From Rana temporaria (taxonomy: Eukaryota; Chordata; Amphibia; Anura; Ranidae), in NCBI RefSeq assembly GCF_905171775.1, contig NC_053489.1, positions 325,355,972-325,419,971 of the forward strand: DNA of 64,000 nt, read 5' to 3'. The notes under the pieces are model-generated. The model did no database searches. It was given only the letters and a program-made list of their open reading frames with translations, and was not told the origin of the DNA. The number at the start of each line of letters is the position of its first letter. Within the stretch, counting starts at the first letter, position 1. The position numbers and the translations under genes are program-made. Shown piece by piece: positions 13,441 through 22,262 of this stretch.

Positions 13441-13955
13441 ATTAAACAGCAAACGTGCAGTCACACCAACTGCGTTTAGGTGCTTATAAACAGCAAACAT
13501 GCAGTCAGACCAACTACGTTTAGGTGCTATTAAACAGCAAACGTGCAGTCAGACCAGCTACGTTTAGGTGCTATTTAACAGCAAACGTGCAGTCACACCA
13601 ACTGCGTTTAGGTGCTATAAAACAGCAAACGTGCAGTCAGACCAACTACGTTTAGGTGCTATAAAACCGCAAACGTGCTGTCAGACCAACTACGTTTAGG
13701 TGCTATTTAACAGCAAACGTGCAGTCAGACCAACTACGTTTAGGTGCTATTTAACAGCAAACGTGCAGTCACACCAACTGCATTTAGTTGCTATTAAACA
13801 GAACACGCGCAGTAAGAGTGACTGCGTTTATGTGCAATTAAATAGCACACGTGCATTAACAGCGACTGCGTTTCTGTGCAAATAAATTGCACACGTTCAG
13901 TAACAGCTAATGCGTGTATGTGCAATTAAATAGCACACGTACACTAACACCAAAG

Positions 13956-14137
13956 ACTAAAGACTATGCAGGCAATACAACAAGTTAGAGCACTGCATCA
14001 AGCACAATCTCCTGCCTGACAAATACTAATAGCAGATCTAGCTATGCTATACAGTTTATAAATATATGTACAACTCCTAGGGATGTAGATATATTCTCTA
14101 CAAACTGTAAATTTAACTATACTGACTAGCCTTCCTG
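13956..14137. mobile_element. hAT element, spacer between satellite and microsatellite
   Basis: This is unique-looking AT-rich sequence between the decayed satellite edge and the (TATC)n run. No open frame or known motif is visible. By position it belongs to the transcribed leader side of the hAT element. Confidence 0.4.
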
Positions 14138-14238
<101 letters not shown>

Positions 14239-14350
14239 GTAGAAAAGACACTGCGTCTCTATCTATCTCTCTCTCTTTCTCTAACTGTCTGACTGATCTG
14301 CTCTCATTAACAACCGCAAGACACTACACGAGGCCGCCTTGCAGGCTGCC

Positions 14351-14357
14351 TTTTATA
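14351..14357 (-). promoter_or_regulatory. Putative TATA box of the hAT transposase
   Basis: The minus strand reads CACTATAAAAGGC, a strong TATA-box context oriented toward the transposase. CCAAT-type boxes within the flanking palindromes lie about 30-140 bp upstream of it. If this is the promoter, the transcript would cross the microsatellite and the whole 44-bp array before the start codon at 4357, unless an intron removes them. Confidence 0.5.
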
Positions 14358-14382
14358 GTGTGGGGCGTGTACTAAACCCCCT

Positions 14383-14429
14383 GAGCCATAATTGGCCAAA
14401 GCCACCCTGGCTTTGGCCAATTATGGCTC
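14383..14429. repeat. Subterminal palindrome 1 of the hAT element
   Basis: Two perfect 22-bp arms separated by CCC. Each arm contains ATTGGCCAA, which carries a CCAAT box on one strand. It can form a hairpin or bind a dimeric factor, and it lies directly upstream of the putative TATA box. Confidence 0.9.
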
Positions 14430-14448
14430 TTTGTTTTTTGCGCGCTGT

Positions 14449-14490
14449 GATTGGCCAAGCATGCGGGACATACAGCATGCTTGGCCAATC
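14449..14490. repeat. Subterminal palindrome 2 of the hAT element
   Basis: Perfect 16-bp arms (GATTGGCCAAGCATGC and its reverse complement) around a 10-bp loop. Like palindrome 1 it contains TTGGCCAA with CCAAT boxes. Confidence 0.9.
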
Positions 14491-14524
14491 ATCAGCGCTC
14501 AACGCCGCAGTGAATTATGGGACA

Positions 14525-14641
14525 TTTTGCGTCACTCGAATTTGGCGCGAACGACCCGTTTTGTTCGAATTTCGACGAACGATCGAACGACCGATGTTCG
14601 AGTCGAACATACGTTCGTGTCGAACGCGAAGCTCATCCCTA
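14525..14641. mobile_element. Right terminus of the hAT element
   Basis: The element ends in GCTCATCCCTA, so its inverted terminal sequence read inward is TAGGGATGAGC; the same terminus opens the fragment at 25899. The last 90 bp hold eight CGAAC/GTTCG motifs in both orientations, likely transposase-binding subterminal repeats. The adjacent GTGATAAC (14642-14649) is the candidate 8-bp target duplication, whose partner lies outside the window. Confidence 0.75.
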
Positions 14642-14897
14642 GTGATAACAGGGCCAATCAGCACGGCCCAGACAGTAAATCAGGGGTCATGCAGTCTCAC
14701 AGGACAGTCAGAGTGGAATGAAAGCTCCTCCTATAAAGCCTTAACCAGACACTGACAGAAGTCATAAGGCTGCTATATACTGCTGATGAGAAAAGGTATT
14801 TAGCAGTTTATATTTACTAAAATAATTGCCTTTCCATGTTCGGTCTACTGTGGGAGACCAGATATAGTGAATGCAGGATCCTGGGTTTAGTAACACT
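14642..14897. mobile_element. Right half of a TTAA-flanked MITE interrupted by the hAT element
   Basis: This matches the right half of the complete copy at 41739-42234, with shared GCTGCTATATACTGCTGAT and CTGGGTTTAGTAACAC blocks. It ends at TTAA (14898-14901). The left half is not present at the left of the window, which fits the hAT insertion extending past the edge. Confidence 0.75.
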
Positions 14898-14970
14898 TTA
14901 AGGTATACCAAAAATGCAGCTCAGACAGCAATACGTGAATTTTTCTGGCTCTGTCCACCACAGTAATTAT

Positions 14971-15517
14971 AATGCCGCGTACACACGATCACTTTTCAGC
15001 ATGAAAAAAACCGTAGTTTTTCAACATGTCTAAAAAACAACGTTTTCCCAGCATCATCATTAAAACGATGTTGCCTACACACCATTATTTTTTAAAAATG
15101 ATCTAGCAAAGCGCGTTGACGTACAACACGTACGACGGCACTTTAAAGGGGAAGTTCCATTCGCCTTTGGGCTGCTTTAGCTGATTCCGTGTTAGTAAAA
15201 GACGATTCGCGCTTTTTTGTCTGTTACAGCGTGATGAATGTGCTTACTTACCAGAACGAGCGCTCCCGTCTCATAACTTGCTTCTGAGCATGCGCAGTTT
15301 TTTTTTGTCGTTTTAGCCCACACACGATCATTTTTTACAACCCGAAGAACGGCATTGTTTAAAACGTCGCTAAAAAATGCAGCATGTTCGATTTTTTTTT
15401 TTTGTCATTTTTCAGAAACTGAAAAACGATGTGAAGCCCACACACGATCATTTTAAATTACGTTATTAAAAAACAAAGTTTTTTCCATGATGAAAAATGA
15501 TCGTGTGTACGTGGCAT
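14971..15517. mobile_element. Palindromic MITE (CGTACACACGATC type)
   Basis: The ends are inverted: ATGCCGCGTACACACGATCA at left and TGATCGTGTGTACGTGGCAT at right. Further inverted blocks (CACACGATCATTTTT) lie inside. TA occurs at both edges. It sits at the left edge of the next element, as if inserted into its TA. Confidence 0.85.
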
Positions 15518-16402
15518 TAGGGTTGCACTGATGCCACTTGTTTAAGACCAAGTACAAGTACTGATACTTTTTTTTATTTCATGTGACAGTGGCACTAATA
15601 TACAGCACCGATAGGTGGCACTGATGAGTCGCGGAGTGTGTCAGTAATTTTTTTTTTTACCATTATTTTTTTTATTATTTTTAAAAAATTATATATTTTA
15701 TAATGCTTTCTTTTGGGGGGGGGGTGGATGTTGGGATGTTGTCAGTGTTTTTTTTATTAAATTTTTAATTATTTTTACAATTTAACCTTTAAATAATTAT
15801 TTATTACAGTTCTTCCTTTTTTTTATTTATTTTTTTCAGCCCTGTTGGGGGGGACTTTGGTGAGATATCAGGGGTCTAAACAGACCCCTGACATCTACCT
15901 TTTGAGACAGGAAAAGGGACCAAGGACACAGGAGACAAAGGCTCCTGTTTATTCATAAACTGAAGTGATCACTTAAGTGTGCATTTAGAAAAGGAAGGAG
16001 TTGGTAAATTACATATTTACCAGCTCCTTACTCTGCTCTCCATCTTGACAGATCTGGGATGAGGGGGTAACCGGAGGAGGACCCTGAGAGCTAGAAGAAG
16101 ACACCGGGAGCCAGAGGAGGACCCGGACAGCTGACAGCCATGGAAGGGAGAGGAGGAGAAGTAGCTGGCAGCTTCCCAGGTCCTCCCCTGCTATACAGAG
16201 AGATTGGTGCTTGTAACTCCCTCCACCGCCGCACTGATCATCTCTGAGGCTTCCCAGCCCCCCCTGCTATGCTGTGGACTCTGGACCGGGTACAACAGGT
16301 ATTGGATTAAGCATCGGAGCATTTGCACGAGTACAGGTACTCGTGCAAATGCTCGGTATTGGCACTGATAGCGATACTAGTATTGGTATTGGTGCAACCC
16401 TA
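15518..16402. mobile_element. DNA element with TAGGGTTGCAC termini
   Basis: Left end TAGGGTTGCACTGATGCC and right end GGTATTGGTGCAACCCTA are inverted repeats. A GTAATT flank precedes the MITE at 14971 and follows this element at 16403, consistent with a hAT-like 8-bp target duplication now split by the MITE. The interior is T-rich low complexity followed by GAGGAGGACC-rich sequence. No coding frame is seen. Confidence 0.65.
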
Positions 16403-16488
16403 GTAATTCTTATTTTCTGCCACTAGATGTTATAAGTTTTCTGTGGTGAATGGCATTCAGCCTGAAAGACTGAGGGCATCCTGTAAAT

Positions 16489-17464
16489 CAGGGTTCCCCA
16501 ACCCCCGGTCCACGGCCCACTGCCAGGCCGTGGCCTATTTGCAGCTGGGCTTCGAAGGCTGCACTGTGTGAGGTGCGGGCAAGCAGAGAGATGACATCTC
16601 TCACCGCCCGCCCAGATCACAGCACTTCCGCCCACACAGCAGGGCTGCTACACTGCGGCGAGGCGTGGGAGCAGAGAGATGAAATCATCTCTCGCTGCCC
16701 GCCCAAAACACTGCACTTCCGCCCACACAGCAGAGCCGCATTACCGTTGTTCTCCCTCACTGGCCTGTGCTGCCACCACGGCAGGTGACAAAAAAATCTA
16801 GTGGCAGATGGCAAACCACATCAGGTGATGTGGCAATCCACACCTGGTGGCAGGTGACATGGCAAGTAGCAATCCACACCTGGTGGCAGGTGACATGGCA
16901 AGTAGAAATCCACACCTGGTGGCAAGTGACGTGGCAATCCCTACCTGGTGGCAGGCGACATGGCAATCCACACCTGGTGGCAGGTGTTGTGGCAATCCAC
17001 ATCTGGTGGCAGATGACGTGGCAAGCGACAATCCACATCTGGTGGCAGGCAATGTGGCAATCCACACCTGGTGGCAGGCGAGGTGGCAAGCGACAATCCA
17101 CATCTGGTGGCAGGCGACATGGCAATCCACATCTGGTGGCAGATGACATGGCAATCCACACATGGCAAGAGACAATTCACACCTGGTGACGTGGCAAGTG
17201 ACAAACCGCATCTGGTGTCAGATTCTGCATTATGGTGAGTTTAAACTATTTCATTTTATATTACAATGCAATGACAGAAATAATGTGCTTCAATCATCCC
17301 AACACCATATCAGCCATTGTTCTGTGATGATTGAAGCACTAACACCAGTAATTTCCCCGACAAATTGCCCGCGAAAAGCTACATAACAATCCAACCCCCC
17401 GAGCCTTGGCCTGATTCTATTCCACAACGCCGGTCCTCGGTGGCAAAAAGGTTGGGGACCACTG
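16489..17464. mobile_element. Non-autonomous hAT element with perfect 8-bp TSD
   Basis: The termini CAGGGTTCCCCAACC and GGTTGGGGACCACTG are inverted and typical of hAT elements. CTGTAAAT flanks both sides exactly (16481-16488 and 17465-17472). No transposase is encoded; the middle is a minisatellite (16798-17215). The remainder is two degenerate copies of a GAGCAGAGAGATGA..ATCTCTC block. Confidence 0.93.
16798..17215. repeat. 29/36-bp minisatellite inside the hAT MITE
   Basis: The landmark CTGGTGG recurs at 16844, 16880, 16916, 16945, 16974, 17003 and 17039, a spacing of 29 or 36 bp. The longer unit carries an extra 7 bp (AAGTAGC or AAGCGAC type). About 12 copies. Open frames on both strands here are by-products of the repeat. 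Confidence 0.93.
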
Positions 17465-17472
17465 CTGTAAAT

Positions 17473-18447
17473 CCAGGGCATCATGTACCTGCCCCCTGAG
17501 GAGGCATCACCATGGTCCCCGACACTGTGTAATAATGCAGAGAAACATGCTGCCACCATCTTGTTGGCACCTCTCACTGCATCATCCACCCTCCCTTCGT
17601 GTCCCTCTTACCAAGAACAGGAGGAATCTACTTTACACAAATAGGAGAAGGGGAATAGCCAAACAAGGCTATCTGTTGAAATGAAATGTGTCAACAACTA
17701 GATTTCCCAATTCTGTTATGTCTGCAGTTCATTCATCTTATTGGGTTTATATCACCATTCCACACATCATGCTTTGTAAACTAGGTGGGAAAACTGGGTG
17801 CAAGGCCATTAGTGGTACAGTCCATGAAGGGGAGAAATAATGCTTTACCAAGGTGACATGTGATGAATGGGGTCTGTGTACCACATCAGTTAACATAAAC
17901 CTTTGCACATCTCCAAATTTGTATTCATTTTTTTTTTTTTTTACAGTTTAAATTATTCAAATCTTAACACCTACAAAGCATAATTTTTGCTGTTAGATGA
18001 AATTTCCCCTTTAACTAATGCTGCCAATTATAGGAGGGAGGAGTCTGTATAAATAGACAAGCTTGCCAACTGCATTCAGAGACTTCCTGAAACTGGGATA
18101 ACTTTCATCATAGAACAATGAGGTAAAATGCACGATTACGTTTCTTCACAAAATATTTTTCTGTTAATTCTTTCGCAACCTGTTGTATTTCAGTTATCTG
18201 TAACTGGGAATATATGTCTTTATTATTATTGTTGTTAAAAGATGTGATACTGTTGGTCATTTAAGGACACATTCTGTATCCTATTTTCGTACATGTTTAT
18301 CTTAGGGAAGCTCGACTTATGCTGCCACACTGTGTATCGCTATGCTACACATTGTTAATGGTGGAATTTGTTTTGCAAGAGGCAACTTGCCGTACATGCA
18401 ATAACTACAAAGTATACTTAAAGCATAATTAAACCCCAAAACATACT
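17473..18447. other. No gene seen
   Basis: Apparently single-copy or very degenerate sequence. No exon-like frame, terminal repeats or RNA gene was recognised. Confidence 0.4.
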
Positions 18448-19165
18448 GGGGCAGATTCACAGAAAAAGTACGCCGGAGTATCAGCTGATACTCCGGCGTA
18501 CTTTCAAATTTGCCGCGTCGTATCTTGATTTGGAATTCTCAAACCAAGATACGACGGCTTTTGGCATCGATCCGACAGGCGTACGACTTCGTACGCCTTC
18601 AGGTCGTAGGTGTAATTCTTCGGCGCCCGCTGGGTGGAGTTCTTGTCGTTTTCCCCGTCGGGTATGCAAATTAGCTGTGTACGGCGATCCACGAAGGTAC
18701 GCGCGTTTGTCGCATTCTTTTACGTCGTCGCTAGTCGGCTTTTCCCGTCGCAAAGTTACGGCTGCTATTTAGGTGGTGTAAAATTAGACCAGCCATTTTA
18801 AAGTATGACCGTCGTTCCCGCGTCAAATTTTATTTTTATTTTTTGCGTAAGACGTCCGGGAATACGAAAGGACGTAACGCACGTCGCCGTTCAAAAAACA
18901 CGTCGGGGCGCCGTAATTTCGCGCAAAGCACGGCGGGAAATTTCCAAACGGAGCATGCGCAGAACGTTCGGCGTGGGAACGCGCCTAATTTAAATGATAC
19001 ACGCCCCATTTGAATTAGGCGGGCTTGCGCCGGACGGATTTACGCTACACCGCCGTAAGTTTACAGGCAAGTGCTTTGTGAATCAAGCACTTGCGCTTAA
19101 AACTTGCGGCGGTGTAACGTAAATGAGATACGTTACGCCGCAGCGCAAGTACCTGAATCTGGCCC
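18448..19165. mobile_element. CpG-rich palindromic MITE, 3-bp TSD (ACT)
   Basis: The ends GGGGCAGATTC and GAATCTGGCCC are inverted, and ACT flanks both sides (18445-18447 and 19166-19168). The interior is full of ACGCCG, TACGCC and CGTAC motifs and GCATGCGC. It is the same family type as 39018-39365, 43645-44349, 56017-56736 and 58213-60262. A 3-bp target duplication suggests PIF/Harbinger. Confidence 0.88.
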
Positions 19166-19300
19166 ACTGTAAATATATAAATTTGCAGCTTACCAACTCT
19201 TAAATGTAATGGTTGGATTAGTTTTCTTTTTTAGGCATTTTCCCTTTATTATCATCTGGTAATCTGGGCAAAAATTCTGTTATTTATCAACTGCCTCTTA

Positions 19301-19792
19301 GGCCCCATACACACGATAGAATCCACCCCCTGAAAAATCCCAGCGAATGGGTTTCAGCGGATAGATCCTATGGTGTGTACACTCCAGCGGATCTGTTTCC
19401 GCGGATATTTATCCCCTGGGATGGATTCCAGCAGATCGAATATTTGCTGACATGCTAAACAAATCTATCTGCTGGAATCCATCCCAACGGATGGATCCGC
19501 TGGTCTGTATAGACTCACCGGATCCATCCGTCCGAAGGGATCCCCCGCATGCGTCGTAATGATTCGACACATGCGTCGAATTCCTTATATGACAGCGTCG
19601 CGCACGTCGCCGCGTCATAATCGCGGCGACGGCGCGACACGTCATCGCCAGAGGATTTCGGCGCGGATTTCAATGCGATGGTGAGTACTCTCCATCGCAT
19701 TGGAAATCCGCTGAAATCCTCGAGAGGATTTATCCGCGGAAACGGTCCGCTGGACCGTATTTGCGGATAAATCCTCTCGTGTGTATGGGGCC
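19301..19792. mobile_element. Palindromic MITE (GGCCCCATACACACGA type)
   Basis: The termini GGCCCCATACACACGATAGA and CTCTCGTGTGTATGGGGCC are inverted, with TTA at left and TAA at right. The interior repeats GGATTTATCCGC-like blocks. No frame of interest. Confidence 0.85.
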
Positions 19793-19795
19793 TAA

Positions 19796-20320
19796 CAGAC
19801 CAAGCTTTCCAGACAAAGTAGCAGTTAGAGGGTTTGTAGGTGGAGTGCAGCGTGGAGTGGCGGAATAACACGCTCAGGTTCCAGTGTAGTTAAAGGACCT
19901 GTATTGAAATAATGCAGAGACTATTCACAAACAATCAAATATTGTGGCACTAAATTAATACAACATGATAGAAAATATACCGTACTTAATGTGCAAAAAA
20001 TATAAATTAATGATATACATCTCAATTCATACAGTGCAAAAATGTGAAATTAATGCAGATTTACATTTCATATAAAATCACCAACATAATAAAATTAGTG
20101 TGTTGAAAAAACAATATTCAAATCCTATAAACAAATAATAAGTCCCAATTCATGAATTAAAAAAAATGGGTAATGTGCAACATCCCAAAAAAATATTAAG
20201 TGTATAGTACCATATCAAAGTGCAAGTGAATGCTGCTTGTATCCAATAAATATAAGCAATCCAAGAAATAGGTAATTGTAACATCCAATGCTGATCACCA
20301 CAGTGATATCACCCATGATG
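19796..20320. other. AT-rich sequence with no gene seen
   Basis: Composed of loosely repeated AATATTAAGTG and GTGCAAAAATGTGAAATTAATG-like phrases, resembling the tail of a degenerate repeat. No frame, terminus or RNA gene was recognised. Confidence 0.4.
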
Positions 20321-20322
20321 TA

Positions 20323-21681
20323 CAGTGCCTTGAAAAAGTATTTATACCCCTTGACATTTTCCACATTTTGGCATGTTGCAACCAAAAATGGAAATGTATT
20401 TTATTGTGATTTTATGTGATAGACCAACACAAAGTAGCACATAATTGTGATGTGGAAGGAAAATGAAAAATGGTGGGTGTTTCCTCTCAGATCACTGAGC
20501 TCCTGAACAGACTGAGGTGCAACCTGGCGGCACCGGATGGACCGAAACATAATGTCCCAGAGGTGTTCTTTTGGATTTAGTTCAGGTGAGCGTGGGGGCC
20601 ATTCAATGGTATAAATTTTTTCATCCTCCAGGAACTGGCTGCATGCTCTCGCCACATGAGGCCGGCATTGTCGTGCACCAGGAGGAACCCAGGACCCACT
20701 GCACCAATGGGTCCAAGGATTTCATCCCGATACCTAATGGCAGTCAGGGTGCCATTGTGTAGCTTGTAGAGGTCTGTGCATACCTCCATGGATATGCCTC
20801 CCCAGACCATCACTGACCTACCACCAAACCGGTCATGCTGAATGATGTTACGGGCAGCATAAAATTCTGTGCGGCTTCTCCAGACCCTTTCAAGTCTGTC
20901 ACATATGCTCAGGGTGAACCTGCTCTCATCTGTGAAAAATATGGGGCACCAGTGGCAGACCTGCCAATTCTGGTGTTCAATGGAAAATGACAATCGAGCT
21001 CCACAGTGTCCGGCAGTGAGCACAGAGCACACTAGAGGACGTCGGGCCCTCAGGCCATCCCCATGAAGTCTGTTTCTGATTGTTTGGTCAGAGACATTCA
21101 TACCAGTGGCCTGCTGGAGGTCATTTTGTAGGGCTCTGGCAGTGCTCATCCTGTTCCTCCTTGCACAAAGGAGCAGATACCGGTCCTGTTGATGGGTTAA
21201 GGACCTTCTACGGCTCTGTCCAGCTCTCCTAGAGTAACTGCCTGTCTCCTGGAATCTCCTCCATGCTCTTGAGACTGTGCTGGGAGACATAGCAAACCTT
21301 CTGGCAATGACACATATTGATGTGCCATCCTGGAGGAGTTGGACTGCCTGTGCAACCTTTATAGGGTCCAAGTATCGCCTTGTGCTACCAGTAGTGACAC
21401 TGACCCTAGGCATATGCAAAACTAGTGAAAAACAATCAGAAAAGATGAGTAGGGAAAAAAAATGTCAGACACCTCCACCTGAAAAAACATTCCTGTTTTG
21501 GAGGTTGTCTCATTGTTGCCCATCTAGTGCACCTGTTGTTAATTTCAATTAACAGCAAAGCAGCTGAAACTGATTAACAACCCCCTTTGTATACACCCCT
21601 CCCCCTCTGCTACTTAACTGACCAGATCAATATCCCAGGAGTTCCGATTCAAAAGTGTTCCTTTAATGTTTTTGATCAGTG
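20323..21681 (-). mobile_element. Tc1/mariner-like element with mismatched ends
   Basis: The left end after TA (20321-20322) begins CAGTGCCTTGAAAAAGTATT. The right end, read inward, begins CACTGATCAAAAACATTAAA, with TA at 21682-21683. The ends are not inverted copies of each other. The transposase pseudogene goes with the right end. A junction at about 20463-20480 joins it to the left-end sequence, which looks like the tail of a different Tc1 family. Confidence 0.7.
20480..21419 (-). pseudogene. Tc1-like DD34E transposase, one frameshift
   Basis: Reading from ATG at 21417-21419, the frame shows an N-terminal paired helix-turn-helix region (VIARRFAMSPSTVSRAWRRF) and a second helix-turn-helix ending NRLHGDGLRARRP. 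The catalytic DDE domain follows, with TDESRF, VHDNAG and, after the shift, PPRSPELNPKEHLWD. These match the two Asp and the Glu of Tc1 transposases. A single-base loss near 20665 throws the end out of frame: the first frame ends at 20577 and the correct frame resumes at about 20660. The last residues run into the foreign left end of the element. It would have been about 310-340 residues. It is inactive. Confidence 0.93.
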
Positions 21682-21683
21682 TA

Positions 21684-22262
21684 CAATGACCTCCATATAA
21701 GGGGGAATTTGCACTGACAACCATTGTCAAGGAGATTTGTACTGACCACCAATGTAAGGTGACACGTCCACACCAACCACCAATGTTAGGGGGGATTTAC
21801 ACTGACCACCGATGTAAATGAGGATTTACACTAACCACCGGTGTAAGGGCAATTCTTGCTCTTACCACTAATGTAAAGGGAAATGTACACTGATCACCAA
21901 TGTTATGAAGAGTTTACACTGACAACCAATGTAATGGGGGATTTTACATCAACAGCCAATAAAGGGGGATTTCTACACTGACCACCAATGTAAAGGAGGA
22001 TTTACACTAACCACCGGTGTATGGGCAATTCTTGCTCTTACCACTAATGTAAAGGGAAATGTACACTGATCACCAATGTTATGAAGAGTTTACACTGACA
22101 ACCAATGTAATGGGGGATTTAACATCAGCAGCCAATAAAGGGAGATTTCTACACTGGCCACCAATGTGAGGAGGATTTACACTCACCACCAATTTAAAGG
22201 GGGCTTCTACAAGAACCACCAATGTAAGGGAGGATTTGAAACTGACCACAAATGCAAGTTTA
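21684..22262. repeat. Degenerate 31-36-bp tandem repeat
   Basis: Built from phrases such as GATTTACACTGACCACCAATGTAA, about 17 copies with variable spacing. A larger block is duplicated: AGGATTTACACTAACCACCG occurs at 21821 and 21997, 176 bp apart. It directly abuts the end of the Tc1-like element. Confidence 0.85.

Larger units (their letters stand above)
4358..13955. repeat. 44-bp satellite array inside the hAT element, about 218 units
   Basis: The 44-bp unit repeats with constant phase, for example ACCAACTGCG at 4401, then the equivalent at 4445 and 4489. The array begins within a few bases of the transposase ATG and decays into diverged units from about 13796 to 13955. Main variants are CACACCAACTGCG, CAGACCAACTGCG and CAGACCAACTACG, combined with ATTAAACAG, ATTTAACAG, ATAAAACAG, AGAAAACAG or GTTTAACAG. 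Each unit has two dyads: GCAGT-N7-ACTGC and TGCT-N7-AGCA. Larger repeats are superimposed with offsets of 1408 bp (32 units), 1276 bp (29 units), 924 bp (21 units) and 264/484 bp (6/11 units). No gene is seen inside it; the short open frames are products of the repeat. Confidence 0.97.

Noticed and set aside
4358..13955. CRISPR-like regular spacing of the 44-bp units
   Set aside because: There are no unique spacers; the entire 44 bp is repeated. The setting is a vertebrate transposon with no cas-like genes.
14339..14755. 138-codon frame at the hAT right end
   Set aside because: It reads through palindromes, the terminus and the flanking MITE on the strand opposite to the transposase.
16757..17211. 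Overlapping Trp/His-rich and Cys/His-rich frames on both strands, resembling a zinc-binding protein
   Set aside because: They are the 29/36-bp minisatellite read on both strands. The Cys/His spacing reflects the repeat length.
18481..19000. Several Arg-rich short frames
   Set aside because: They fall in the CpG-rich palindromic MITE, where CG-rich codons give Arg. They are mirrored on both strands.
20869..21066. Plus-strand frame inside the Tc1-like transposase
   Set aside because: Shadow of the minus-strand transposase pseudogene.
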